A stretch of 64,000 nt of DNA from Siphonodentalium dalli (Eukaryota; Mollusca; Scaphopoda; Gadilida; Siphonodentaliidae): NCBI GenBank assembly GCA_032622095.1, contig CP136061.1, positions 3,286,001 to 3,350,000 of the forward strand. The letters are read 5' to 3'. The translations under genes were made by a program, and so were the position numbers. Below the pieces are notes generated by a model. The model did no database searches. It worked only from the letters and a program-made list of their open reading frames with translations, and had not been told where the DNA came from. Positions 33,660 through 46,154 of the stretch are shown piece after piece (within the stretch, counting starts at the first letter, position 1; each line of letters starts with the position of its first letter).

Positions 33660-34870
33660 TGAATGATGTTGGCCTGCTTGTGTGTACATGGGCCTGGCAT
33701 GCTAACATCAACTCACATGAATCAAGAGTATTCGCTATGACAACACTGATAATATTTTGACGAGTAGTCATTTGATTGTCATTTTCTGGAAATTATATAG
33801 TACATGTAATTCATGTTTCGAAACATAAACAAATAAGAAAGCAAAGTGTTTGTCCAATGTTTAATGCTGTTTTCCCAAGTTAATTTCAGACGAGTAGTTA
33901 TTTTTTTGTTTTTTTTTAAAACGATTCATTGACTGAAAGTCTGTTTTTGTTTGCATATACAAAAAGTGTGTATAAATCTGTCACATTATAGTAACCACTT
34001 TACTATACTATATGGGTATAGAAACATGCATACAAATCAGACCTGAGTATTTTCTGTTTGTTGCTGTTTTCCACCTAATTTTTAGATGAGTGGTTGCTTA
34101 TTTTCAAAATGATTCATTTGATTGGATGCGCTTGTGTTAGCATGTACGAAAATGAATGCATAGACCTGACATGTTTACATCCATACACATGAAGTCAAGA
34201 GTATTCCCTATGAGAATACTGATTGTATTTTGACGAGTAGTCACTATATTCCATTTTTTTTGGAGGGGTGGGGGATTATACAGATAGTCCGGTATAGTAA
34301 CGTATCTTGAATATTGCTCATGTCTACTACTCATTTTCTATGACCATGATTCAGTGCTGTTGTAACTTAGTAAGCATTGATCAGTATTTGTTTGAAGTAT
34401 AGCTACCTGGTTCCCAATTTAATTTAATTTATATAGAATGTCAGATTCGGTATGAAAAGTTTCTAATACTTAAATGTACTATACTATACGGATATAGAAA
34501 CATTCATACAAATCAGACCTGAGTATTTTTCTGTTTGTTGCTGTTTTCCACTAAATTATTTTATGAGTAGTTGCTTATTTTCAAAATGATTCATTTGATT
34601 GGATGCGCTCGTGTTTGCATGTACAGAAATGAATGCCTAGACCTGGCATGTTTACATCAATACACATGAAGTCAAGAGTATTCGCTATGAGAACACTGAT
34701 TGTATTTTGAATTTTCGATGAGTAGTCACTATATTCCAATTTTTTTGGAGGGGTGGGGGAATTATACAGCAATTCCTGGATATAAATATTAACACTCAAT
34801 AACGCCGAGTATTTATAATTTGTTTGCTGCTGTTTGTTTTTCATTTAATTTCCAGACGAGTAGTCGTAAG
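33660..34870. repeat. Degenerate direct repeats of about 0.48 kb
   Basis: The block from ATGCATACAAATCAGACCTG through AATGATTCATTTGATTGGAT to GGAGGGGTGGGGGA appears at 34025-34275 and again at 34510-34760. A third, weaker relative lies at 33700-33800. GACGAGTAGT-like words recur through it. Confidence 0.8.
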
Positions 34871-35977
34871 GGAAAAAAAGGAAAAAGAAAGTAGAAAACA
34901 AAAAAGATAAAAATTAATATATATTTTTTTTTAATTTATGTCTTGTAGTTAACTTATCGAGAAATTTTAAAAGATGGTTCGGTATAGGTTACGTATCTAG
35001 AATGTCGCTCGTGTTTACTACTCATTTTCTATGACCATGATTTGTGCTGTCGTAACTTAGTAAGCATTGATGAGTATTTGTTTGAAGAATAGTTACCTGG
35101 TTCCCAATTGAAAATAAAAAGAATTTCAGATTCGGTATGAAAACTTTCTAATACTTAAATTTACAATATGATCGCTGTTTACTACCCATTTTCTCTCACA
35201 TCGCGAGTTAATGCCTAGATCGATATTTCAGTAATCTTTATTATTGACTAATTGAAGATTATTCTACAAAAAATATTCATGACTCGTACTTGATATTGTA
35301 GTGGTGATTATGAACTATTACTGTATCTAACGTTCAATACACAGTCCAGCTCGCGACCCATGTGCAGTTGATAAGTTTCTATTTCATATATTATAGTGAG
35401 CTGGAAAGCTTGTAATTATCTACATTTGTATTTACTGGTACCGCATCCTTAACCGCAGTGATTGAGTGTATTTTGTCAGCTAAAATATAAAACTTAAATT
35501 TAAATCTTCAGCAACAATTAATGACACATTCAAATTTGACAAAAAAATTTAAGACGTGTTTTCAGTCATGGCTTATGTATTTAACTTGCAGTATATACCA
35601 GTACATACGGAACAGTGATATCAATATACTCAGCCAATTCCAAAAACCTGTTCATCTCCAATTGGCTCAGTAAGATACATTACATTATATGTGACTGAAC
35701 ATTCTTTTTATCCAAGAACATTGAAGAACATTGAAGAAATTTTCATTTCAAGTCAACTGGTGTTTGCATACTGACGTAACACGGCCCACTATACCATATG
35801 AAATGGTTCACATCATTTGCATTTACATATTTGTGTATATACATTCTTGTTATTACATTTCACATAATTGTTTGCACTCGCACATTACATTTTCACTCGC
35901 TGAAGGGACTCCCTGCCACATAAGTATTATCGTTATCGGTATTATCGGTTTTAGATCAATTTAGAGCAGTCATAGGT

Positions 35978-36220
35978 TTGTTTAATATTGTTGCGCTCCA
36001 GAGGTCTAAGAAAAGATATCATTCAATGAATAATGGTATCAATATTTCTATAAACATTCAGTTTGTCCTACTTCTTTCACTGTTAGTCTTGTTAGATGGC
36101 GACGTTCACCCAAATCCTGGGGTTACCCAAGATCCCGGCCATATTTCTGTATATCACAATAACATTAGGAGTATTAGCAGTCTGAGTAAACTCATACCTA
36201 AATATTCATTACAACATTGA
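35978..36220 (+). pseudogene. LINE endonuclease ORF, N-terminal fragment
   Basis: A hydrophobic leader (FVLLLSLLVLLDGDVHPNPG) is followed by ISVYHNNIRSISSLSKL, the first strand of an APE-like endonuclease. The frame then stops. A further stretch at 36337-36552 has VGGDSHN at the position where the enzyme usually has GDFN, probably a decayed inner part. Confidence 0.75.
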
Positions 36221-36862
36221 ATATTAGGTCTGACGGATAACATCGCTATCTCATTTCCAAGTCCTCGGGATTCCGTAATCTGATTGATTGCGTAAATTAT
36301 TTTCCGTCCAATGAAACCGCATGGGTTAATAAACAAGTGTTAGTGGGCGGAGACTCCCATAATGTCACCTCTAAATATAGTAACACAGTCGGTATTTCTC
36401 CGATCGAAAGCGATGCTTGCAAATACAACAGACAGAAAAAATGGCTTCGAAATTATATATTCGGTACGATTCGGATTAATTTGAAGGATGTGCCAGACCT
36501 GATAGATAGGCCTGCGCATGGTACCAACTTGGCCTCCCATAAATATAAATAGAACTCACTCATGTCCGTGTATTTGATTTACTTTATTGTAACATGGTTT
36601 GCAAATCAAATTATTTGTCGTAAAAAAGTCATCTGAAAGTTAAACACCGAGGAAATGACTTAATTTTATGCTTTTAAATAGTTCTAAAGCATCATTTTTG
36701 ATGTCGACCTTATTTTTTGCTCTCGGATGCAGCTTTCCGGTTGATGCAGCGAGTTCATCTCCCGAAAAAGAATAGTCGCACACACGAATCAACGAACAAA
36801 ATAAAAGTGTACCAATATTAGTACCGAAATGCTCGAAGCAGTTAAATACGATTAAATTCCAA

Positions 36863-38705
36863 CCTGAAGTTATTCTACTAGAAATTTGTTCCCTAAACAT
36901 AAATAAAGCACATGGACACGATAGAATCAGCCCGAGAATGCTAAAAGAAACTGCGCGTGAAATAACCTCGCTATCGATGATAATATTTAATAAATCGATC
37001 GCGACTTGTCGTTTCCCAAGTTCAAGAAGGGTGACCCAGCGGACACGATTAATTACAGACCAATATCTCTCCTGTGCTGCCTCGGGGAAAATATTTGAAA
37101 AACTAATATTGAAAAACCTATTGAGCCATTTTAAAGAAAACGAATTAATATACACCTATCAATCTGGCTTTTTACCTTCGCATTGTACTATATTTCAACT
37201 TTTCGAACTGTATCATTCTGTGTGCTTGTCACTTGATAACCGATTACACACTTGTGCCGTGTTCTGTGACAATTTTAAAGCGTTTGAAAGGGTTTGGCAC
37301 AGAGGTCGTTTGGCGAAGTTAGAATATTATGGAGTTGTGGGTGAATGTTTGACCTGTTATCCGATTATATAAGCAATCGCAGACAACGTGTCCTCGTGTG
37401 GACCACCTTTTTCCGAAAACAAGCCTATAGATTCATGCTGGAGTCCCTCATGGGTATATTCTGGGACCTTTCTTATTTCTTGTATACATCAATGATTTGG
37501 CAGATAACTTACACTCTCTGGAAAGATTATATGCTGATGACACTTGCTTATCTGTTAATCACAAAGAGCATGACGAATTCTTGTATACAGTAAATAAAGA
37601 TCTCAGTATAATACATAACTGGTCCAGAACATGGCTTGTCAGCTTCAATCCTGTAAAAACAAACGTTTTACAGTTTTCGGTCTCATCCAAAGCAATTAGA
37701 CATGATTTAGAAAAATATATCGAATTTGATACCACATTCCTCCCAATATCTGAATCACAAAAACATCTGGGGCTACAAATCCAATCGAATTTGGGCTGGG
37801 ATCTTCAAATAAACGATATCGCACAAAGAGTTGATGCACGATTATCAGCATTAAGAAAGCTTAAATTTAGACTGTCAAGGAAAACATTGTTGCTAATATA
37901 CAATGCATATATACTACCCCTCTTCGATCACGGTGATGTTATTTGGGATAGTGCACCAAACAACCTCCTCGAAACTCTTGATAAACTTCAGTTTGAAGCT
38001 GCTAGAATAAACAGTGGGTTAACACGTTCTGCTTCAAATAAACGACTTTTGATAGAAATGAGTTGGATATCACTTGCAGAGAGAAGACACACACATAAGT
38101 GGGTGCTTTTCACTAAAATTCTAAGTCACAAAGTCCCTTCGTACTTGACTAATATTTTACCTCAACGTGTAGGGGATAATAAATCCCATAAGCTCAGATA
38201 TCCTGAGAAATTTAAGTCTTTGGGAGGGAACACTAACTATTATCAGGATTCATTTTTCCCCGCTATGGTAAAACAGTGGAATTCCCTTCCAGACGAAACG
38301 AGGAAACTTGAAACAACTAATCAGCTCGTGTCAAAGGTTTGCGAGAAAATCTTAGTTATTAAACCACCGGAATGGTTTAATGTGGGAGATCGAAAATCCA
38401 ACATAATTCATTGTAGACTGCGAAATAATTGTAGTAACCTAAACTTTGATAAATTTCATAATTATATTCACACATCCCCTATGTGTACTTGTGGATACCA
38501 TGAAGAAACCGCATTCCATTTCATTTTCATGTGTCCTCTGTACCCATTAGAGAGACAAATCATGCTTGATCGTTTTAATCGCCTTGGTATAAGAGTCTTA
38601 ACAACAGAAAAAGTACTTTTCGGTGACCCAAGCGTCTCTTATGAAACTAATACTGAATTATTCAAGATAGTACAGTCATACATCAATGCTACCAAGAGAT
38701 ACTAA
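36863..38705 (+). pseudogene. LINE reverse transcriptase remnant
   Basis: In order, across frames: NKAHGHDRISPRMLKE, KGDPADTINYRPISLLCC (second frame), GKIFEKLILKNLLSHF, FCDNFKAFERVWHRG (catalytic Asp), DYISNRRQRV, the ILGPFLFLVYINDL block in a shifted frame, then RLYADDTCLSV with the catalytic DD. From 37497 a 402-codon frame runs to the stop with RT thumb motifs (HLGLQI, LLLIYNAYILPLFDHGDVIW) and a C-terminal CTCGYHEETAFHFIFMC zinc-knuckle-like motif. At least three frameshifts lie between 37050 and 37500. The long 3' frame is intact, so the copy is not very old. Confidence 0.9.
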
Positions 38706-38983
38706 TAATGACCTTAGTCGTACATTAAAACCTCAAACAGTGCTCTTACAATTCAGATGGATATGTGGTAGAGAGTCCCTTCCTGTCGCCAGTGGATCAC
38801 GGATGGCGGTTTTTCTCCAAATTTACTTGCTTTGATTGTGTTTGTATCGTGCTGTAAATGTCGTCTTTTGTATGTATATCTATTATTTGTAACATCTGTA
38901 GGGAGAGGAGCAACCGTAAGTTTTGAAACTTGTGCTCCGACCCCTTAAGCTGAGTTTAGCTTAATAAATAAGTTTAAACTTTA

Positions 38984-39016
38984 AAATGATGAGATATTTT
39001 ATAATATGAATAAATG
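38984..39016. repeat. Inverted repeat, right member (partner 31674-31705)
   Basis: TTTAAAATGATGAGAT and TTTATAATATGAAT, the reverse complement of the left member, begin exactly where the LINE 3' end stops. Confidence 0.75.
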
Positions 39017-39519
39017 TTGTGTACATGATGGGGCAGCGATATCCAAAGATCGCCTAGTCTGGGAGCTAATATGGATACCCTTGCACCCACAGAGACTTAA
39101 CTTCACCCCACTCATTTTGTTCCTTATTATGTTCAACCTTTAAGTAATGTTAACAAGAAACAAAAGTGGCTGCGTAGATTCCAGACAAGATGGCGCACAT
39201 CATGGCCGCCCTTTTTCAGACCAGACCCTAAGTCAGTTTTATACAAATTATAACGAGAAAATCTTGTAAAATGTATACAAATGTATGAATTTTCGTGAAG
39301 TTAAGACAAAATGACACTTTTCTGGGCCAAAATTGAAACTCACCATTCAAGATGGCCACCAAATTTGCTACCGGAAGTTGAAAATATGACGTTATTTCAC
39401 AAATGACTTCTAGTTCAGTCTATGCTGTTTGGAATGGGTTGAGTAATGTGACTTTATTTTGTATTTCGTATATTAACTGATCATTGGAGCAATTAAATAT
39501 GCAATTATTGGGGTCCTAG

Positions 39520-40163
39520 TGTGGGATAATGGATGGAGTCAGTTCTTGGTAAAAGTTTTATTCGACATCTAGTGTCAAGTAGATCAACAGTAGACAATGA
39601 TGAGTGTAGATCTTATTCGTGATGGTGAAGACTGGAGGTGTCACTTGTTAATGAGCGTAACCGCGTGGCAGCTGCCAATTAGAGAGATGGGCCGACTGAT
39701 TGCGAGAGTTTGGAGTTTGGGGTGATACCCGGGAATATTTGAAAGGGCCGTCGGGCCTCTCCTACAACCCACTGATTGTGAGAAGGTTCTTAGTCGGTTT
39801 ATATATCGACTAATTACTGGCAGTAAATTAACTACAGGTCTATGGTGGCTGACCTTTGTTTGACGTGATGTGGGTTGCATAAGCCTGATTCCTTTGTGGC
39901 GAAGTCCTACATTCCTAACATGTCGTGGCCTTTGAGTAATGACCTGTGGAATTTGGCTGATGCAATCTGGGTCGATTTTAGTTCAAGATTCCTGTCATCA
40001 CCATCGATGAATAGGATCGAAATATATGTTATATGTACAATACAATTCTCTTGAATGAAGATGTGGTATAGGGATCGGGGTCCATATGCTATCGATAGAT
40101 AGTCTACATGTACAACGCAGGTCTCTTGAATAAAGACAAGGGATCTGGGTGCGTTACTCTACA
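39520..40163. mobile_element. Solo LTR, 644 bp, flanked by CTAG duplication
   Basis: It starts TGTGGGATAATGG and ends GTTACTCTACA, the usual TG...CA ends of an LTR, and is flanked on both sides by CTAG (39516-39519 and 40164-40167). AATAAA occurs about 30 bp before the end. The inverted partner arm near 47715 has the same flanking sequence joined with no insert and a single CTGG. The orientation assumed (AATAAA near the right end) is plus. Confidence 0.85.
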
Positions 40164-40929
40164 CTAGCCCCTTCCGATCCCTCAAAAACAGATTTCACAG
40201 AACGAATACAAAATGTTACCAAAAATATCACAATTGGGATTCTAGTCATATTTCAACAAGAAATGAATAGAACTGTGTAATGTAAGTGAGGCATATCACT
40301 ACCTATGAATATTCCAACTCACTTGAACCAAAATTCGTACTTTGGCTCAAAATGGCCGCCAAAATATGGAAAATGGTAAATATTGCCACAGGGTGTCCTG
40401 CAATTGCTTACAAGTTGTGGTTGATGTATAGAATAAAACATTGGACTTTTTTCTCAAAAACTTGACATAAATATCACTTTTCAGGTTTGGGCCTTTTTTC
40501 TAGTAAAATGTAACTATTTTCGGATTGAAAAGTGTCTATTGTTTTGGTCTATCTTAAATGTGTCATACTACGGTGTTTATAGACCGCATTGCTCAAGATG
40601 GCTTCCAAAATGGCAACCAATTTTGTAAAAAGTTTTTTACATATATCCCGAACACTGTTATTTGCGTGATCCGAAAAGGTAGAAAATGTGACTCACTTAG
40701 TTATTATACGTGTTAGTTAATTAACTGACAACTACGTGTTCTATTCGTGTTGTCCCAGTTCCGTATGGGGCATGACAAATTCATTTTGAAGTATGGAATT
40801 TGGCCAAGAACGTCTTCTGGCCATATTATTGAATGGAAATGTGCAGAACATTGAGACGGAGCTGAGATGAACAATAATATGTGTCTATTCTGGTCAATTG
40901 TGATACAACAATATCAACTGTATACATGG

Positions 40930-42110
40930 TGGATGCCAATATGATAGCCAGGGAGTTACTCTATGCGCGTAGGTGATGTGAATAGGTATACATGGAGTTA
41001 TTGTATGCCATGGATGATGTGAATAGGTATACAAGGAGTGACTATATGATCACGGGTGGGTTGACCATGGTAAGATGTGTAGGTATACAGGGAGACGTCA
41101 TGGTCAGATGTGAAGTGAATCGGTATGCATGGGGTGACTGTATATGATGTATGGTTGTGTGTATCTAGTACGGGTGCACCCGGTGTGACTATGGGCATTT
41201 GTGTGGTGTGTGGATATAGCTACATTAATTGTCATCTTTGTGTTGAGTATGTGTATATGGAGTAACTGTAATGTCATGGGTGGGATGCACATGTGTCTGC
41301 ACGATCATGGGTTGGGTGTGTGGACAAATAGGGAGTGATTTTATGTTTACGGGTATACATGGAATGACTGTACGGTCATGATTGAAGTGTATATGCATAC
41401 CTGGAGTAAGTTTATCGACATTATCGAGAGTGTGGGTATGTAGGGAGTGTCCTTGTGGTAACGGGTAAGATGTATTATATATCTCGTGTGAGTGGCAATT
41501 TCGCCATGGATGATGCGCATACGCATACATGGAGTGACTATATTGACATGGCTGTGGTGTATTAGTATATCTTGAGTGGCTATTCGGATATGGTGTGATA
41601 AATAGGGATACATGGAGTGACATGCCCAATGGTGAGGTTAATATGTATACAAGGATTGACCATGATCATGTATGAATGGTTTGAATCGGTACACACGGGG
41701 TGACTATATTGCCATATGTCAGGTGAAGTAGTATACCAGGTGCCACTGCTGAAGGTATGTGTATCAAGTTAGTGGCTATATGGCCATTGGTAAGGTGCAT
41801 ACGTATACCTGGAGTGACTCTATGGTCATCTTTGTGGTGTTGATGTATATATTGAATATCTATTTAATCATGTGTGTGGAGAATAGGCATACAGGGGATG
41901 ACCGTATGGCCAATGGTGATGTGAATGTGTATGCAAGGAGTGACTATATGATTATGGGTCATGTTTATGAGTAATCCCGGTGTGCCTGCATGGCTGTATG
42001 GTCAACCGTGGTCATGTGCCAGGTGTACGTGTATACAGTGGGTCACTATGTTGCTATGTCTGTGGTGTTTATGTATATATGTAATGAATGTGTGGTAATG
42101 GGTGATTATC
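40930..42110. repeat. Tandem array of about 41-50-bp units, forward orientation
   Basis: The unit is built on AGGTATACATGGAGTGACTATATGGTCATGGGTGAGGTG, much diverged between copies. The minus-strand ORFs in it (41.0-41.6 kb, His/Pro/Thr-rich) are by-products. Confidence 0.85.
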
Positions 42111-42214
42111 TCTTTCCACATTTAACGTTTCCCGCATGCACATAAACACCATCAAGATCTAGAACTCTCTCACATGAACTTTCTATTGATTAGCATATCA
42201 TTGCATTATTGTGG

Positions 42215-42560
42215 AAAGCGATAGCCACCCAAGGTACACATGTACAACCCACCCATTACCTCAGTCACTCCATATGTACATAAACACCACACACATGACA
42301 ATATAGTTACCCACTTTATACACGTACACCTGACCATACAGCCATACTTGATTATACCCTTACATACAACAAATGACGTTGCAGCCACGAGTCACCATGC
42401 ATGAACACCAATTATACTACACCTGACACATAACCATATAGTCACTTAATGTATACATATCCACCACACTCGCGATCATACAGTCACTCAGTGTATGCCT
42501 ATTCACCTCAGCATGGACCATACAGCCACTACACGTATACATATTCGCCATACCCATGCA
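42215..42560. repeat. Same tandem array, inverted orientation (part 1)
   Basis: Units read as the reverse complement of the 41-kb array (for example CACTCCATATGTACATAAAC, ACCATACAGCCACT). Confidence 0.8.
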
Positions 42561-42600
42561 CATAGAGTCAATCCAGGTATACACAAGGTTTAAATGCTAT

Positions 42601-42726
42601 GTGAACTGTTTTTATGGAGATGTAAACGTGAGGTAAGTGGTCATAACTTGTGTAAAACCAGAAGGGTTTTATATTAAAGTTATGACCACTTACATCATGG
42701 TTACATCTCCATAAAAAACAGTCCAC
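42601..42726. repeat. Hairpin element, 126 bp
   Basis: GTGAACTGTTTTTATGGAGA through AAGTGGTCATAACTT is mirrored by AAGTTATGACCACTT through CCATAAAAAACAGTCCAC, with a few indels. MITE-like. Confidence 0.9.
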
Positions 42727-43120
42727 ATGACAGTTAATCCTTATATTTATATACATTTAGCGAAAAAGCCACTTTTGTAAATGTATTTAAACCGAAAAGT
42801 GTATCGTGACAAAACCAGCCCAAAATATCGCATAGCACCCTTGTCAAAAGTTAACAGGAACAATTTCTCTTTATATTGAAACCCGATGATTTATTAAGTC
42901 AATCCTTCGCGAGTCCAAATGCGCTCAAAACATTACACCTTCGTCTTTCCAAACTCAATGACGTGTCGATGTTGTTATGAGGCTGCAGTTATTATCTGTT
43001 GCGCATTCACCGAGAAATAATTGCAACTAGCCACGTGGGCGCCGACCAATCGGAATGCTGGATTTATTGATGATCACACTTAGTATGTAAATATATATAC
43101 ATATCACCAATGGTGAGCCC
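42727..43120. other. Unidentified sequence interrupting the tandem array
   Basis: Unlike the array on both sides. Together with the preceding hairpin it may be one insertion of about 0.55 kb. No ORF or repeat is recognised. Confidence 0.45.
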
Positions 43121-43665
43121 TTCCAGATATACCAATACCCACACACACGACCAATCAATAGCACTCATAAGTTCCATACTTGCATATACTCCTCACACAT
43201 AACAATTCAGCAACTCACTGAATACCCATACACGCTATCCATGACCATACATCTACTCCCTATACACCACCAATGATAATACATAAATATACCCGTCACC
43301 AAAAGGGCACCCCCTGTATACCCACACGCTCGCCAATGACCTTCCAGATTACTCCAAGTATGCACTTACACTTCAATGATGGTCGTATAGTCATCCCATG
43401 TACACCTATGCACATTACCCATAACCATAAAATCACTCCCTATGTATCTACGCACTAAACCCATTATCATACAGACAACACATATATACATATACACCAA
43501 CATGTCACAATACAGCCACACACGGTATACATATACATCCCGCCCACGACCTTACAGTCACTCCATATAGACATTAACAACACTGATGTCCATGTAGTTA
43601 CTCTCGTTATATACATACACCACATCAATAACCATACGACCACATCGGTCACACACAACCAACAC
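43120..43665. repeat. Same tandem array, inverted orientation (part 2)
   Basis: Units with CACTCCCTATRTA, ACCCATAACCATA and ACACCACCAATGATAATAC words, the reverse complement of the 41-kb array. Confidence 0.78.
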
Positions 43666-43679
43666 TGCATGAAAACTGG

Positions 43680-44090
43680 AATTTATTCATTGCATAAATT
43701 CCGGATAAATGTGCATAAATCTGGATAAATCAGAAATTTATTCACTGAATAAAGGTGCATAAATCAGGAAATTTATGCACATTTATTCACAATTTATTCA
43801 TGAATAAAGGCCGACATTTATACTCAATTTATTCAGTGAATAAACCCGCATTTATTCAGCAGGATAAACTCGCATTTATTCGCACGTTTATGCATTAATT
43901 TATTGTCTACCTTTTATGCATAAAGTTGCATAAATGTATGTAGTTACATTTATTCTGGTTATAAACTCAAATTTATACATTTTTTTCACGGAATAAACCT
44001 GCATAAATATATGTAGATACATTTATTCTGGCTATAAACTCTAATCTATCCACATTTATACACGGTATAAATTTGGATTTGAACGTATAT
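43680..44090. repeat. Degenerate ATAAATTT/GCATAAAT array
   Basis: Short words GCATAAATCTGG, TTTATTCAC, GAATAAA recur on both strands at irregular spacing, so the tract is partly self-complementary. Confidence 0.75.
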
Positions 44091-44429
44091 ATCCATATGT
44101 ATATTTATGAAATCTATTTTAGGGTGACTTTTGGCTTGTAACCAGCATATATTGCGACACTGATGTGTATATCTAACTATACATATACATATGTGTCGCC
44201 CAGATTCTGGTATCTCCAGGTGTAGTAATTTGCCATCAAAATGCTGCCCTATTGTTGGTTATACCAGTCACAAATATAACAACTTGAACGTAGCACCTTG
44301 TATCATGGTTGTATCTTGCCGTCGTCAATTTTTGTAGTCTCTGCAATAAAGAATAAAATTTAAATAATTAAGTGATCACATCGAAAATAAGTATAAACAA
44401 TAAAATATTAAAACTAAAATAAGAATTTT
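44091..44429. other. Unidentified AT-rich sequence
   Basis: No gene or clear repeat seen. Confidence 0.5.
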
Positions 44430-45460
44430 TGTTTTCTGCTAAAGAGTGATATCGCCCTTCAAGGCAACAATTTTACGGGATTAAAACTTCAAAATTGTGT
44501 TACATCACTGATTTATTGTACAATGAATTTAGATGCGATATGGCAAAGCGTGATATCGCACTTCCATCACCACAATTTTACTCTATTCAAACTTCAAAAC
44601 GGGATTACATCATGGATTTACTGTACAATGGATTTACATGTGATATAGCAAATGATGATATCACCCTTCCATGACCACAATGGAAGTTTTACGCGATTCA
44701 AACTTCAAAACGGGATTGCATCATGGACTTACTGTACAATTGATTTATATGTGATATGACAAAGGGTGACACTGATATCACCATTCCATGACCACAATTT
44801 GACGCATTAAAACTTCGAAACGGGATTACATCATGGATATATTGCACAATGAATTTATATGTGAAATGGCAAAGGGTGATATCACCCTTCCATGATCACA
44901 ATTTTATACGATTATACTATTCAAAATTACATCATGGATATAGTGTTCAATGAATTTATATGTGATGCTGGCAAAGGGTGATATCACCCTTCCATTACCA
45001 CAATTGCAATTTTACGCGATTCAAACTTCAAAACGGGATTGCATCATGGACTTACTGTACAATTGATTTATATGCGATATTGCAAAGGGTGACACTGATA
45101 TCACCCTTCCATGACCACAATTTGACGCGGTTAAAACTTCGAAACCGGGATTACATCATGGATAGATTGTACAATGAATTTATATGTGAAATGGCAAAGG
45201 GTGATATCACCCTTCCATGACCACAATTGCAATTTTACGCGATTAAACTTCTAAACGGGATTACATCATGGATATATTGTACAATGAATTTATATGTGGC
45301 ATAGCCAAGGGTGAAATCTCGCTTCCAACTCCACATTTTACGCGATATTTTAGCCTGTTTAGCAAAATATTTAATTGTAATGTACGGCATTTTATTTGTG
45401 ATCTGACTAAGGGTGGAATCACTCTCACAAAACCACATTTTCACGCGATAGAATAACCTT
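44430..45460. repeat. About 105-115-bp satellite with a palindromic core, 9-10 copies
   Basis: The unit carries CGGGATTACATCATGGATAT, GTACAATGAATTTATATGTG, the 18-bp palindrome AAGGGTGATATCACCCTT, then CCATGACCACAATTTTACGC. Copies diverge towards the 3' end of the array. Confidence 0.92.
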
Positions 45461-45683
45461 ATTCCGACGTCACTGTATAATCAAATATTAATTTTGACAT
45501 GTGTCGATCACGCTGCGAATTGATGACAGAATGAATCGGCAACATAAATTGTGAAATACCTTCATTTCATAGCCACATATGTGTTAACTTACTCTTGGTA
45601 AAATGTATAATTAGAACGGGAATTTAAAACTGAAATGATGTGGCGATCATGTTCTAACCCAAGCAAATATACCACCACCAATA

Positions 45684-45695
45684 CCCCCCCCCCCC
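45684..45695. repeat. C12 homopolymer
   Basis: Twelve consecutive C residues just before the 439-bp duplication. Confidence 0.9.
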
Positions 45696-45715
45696 ACACG
45701 AACATCCCATCCTAC

Positions 45716-46154
45716 CGCCTTGGTCCCTACTGTGTGCATTGCTACATTACTGTCCACAGCGTTAATCTACCATTGCAAATATGCCTTGGAGTTTAGACAG
45801 AACATGCGAAAACAAACGTATTTGTATATATACTCGCCTTTCATTAGCACACGTCTTCGCAGCAGCGTTGTTAGCAGACAAAGAAACCGGTATCCATCCG
45901 TTAGCTCGTGTTAAATGATACATGTCTCACATATCCACATGGTAGTAATTCAATTATGGGCCAAGAATTAAACCCGCCGTTGGTTACAGTAATGAGCGAA
46001 ATTAATGCGACATTTATGCGAGATTTAAAAATATAAATGCGAGATTTATATTTTTGTATAAAGGCGAATTTAATATGCATAAATGCATGCATACATTTAG
46101 GGTCCTAAATTTATGCGACATTTATATTTTATAAATCTCGCTTTTCATGCAGTG
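45716..46154. repeat. 439-bp tandem duplication, copy 1
   Basis: Starts CGCCTTGGTCCCTACTGTGT and ends CTTTTCATGCAGTG, then repeats immediately at an offset of 439 bp. I noticed a single difference between the copies (GCATGCATAC versus GCATACATAC). Confidence 0.96.

Larger units (their letters stand above)
32299..35977. other. Non-coding stretch between the LINE ORF1 and ORF2 remains
   Basis: It has no gene. It holds the GC-rich MITE-like element (33236-33440) and a set of degenerate direct repeats (33660-34870); the rest is AT-rich unique-looking sequence. Confidence 0.6.
35978..38985 (+). mobile_element. Broken non-LTR retrotransposon (CR1/jockey-like LINE)
   Basis: Opens with a short ORF containing LLDGDVHPNPG and ISVYHNNIRS, the signature at the start of the endonuclease ORF in CR1-like elements. 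It then loses most of the endonuclease and resumes as RT at 36863. After the stop at 38705, a 280-bp 3' UTR carries two small stem-loops (GAGCAACCGTAAG...GTGCTC and TAAGCTGAGTTTAGCTTA) and ends at about 38985 after AATAAATAAG. Frameshifts make it inactive. Confidence 0.88.

Noticed and set aside
39516-40167. TAGTG...CACTA ends considered as a CACTA-type DNA transposon
   Set aside because: The orientation is the reverse of CACTA elements, whereas TG...CA ends with a 4-bp duplication and AATAAA near one end fit an LTR, and the empty site agrees.
41000-41630. Several His/Thr/Pro-rich minus-strand ORFs of 62-134 codons
   Set aside because: They are readings of the diverged 41-50-bp tandem array.
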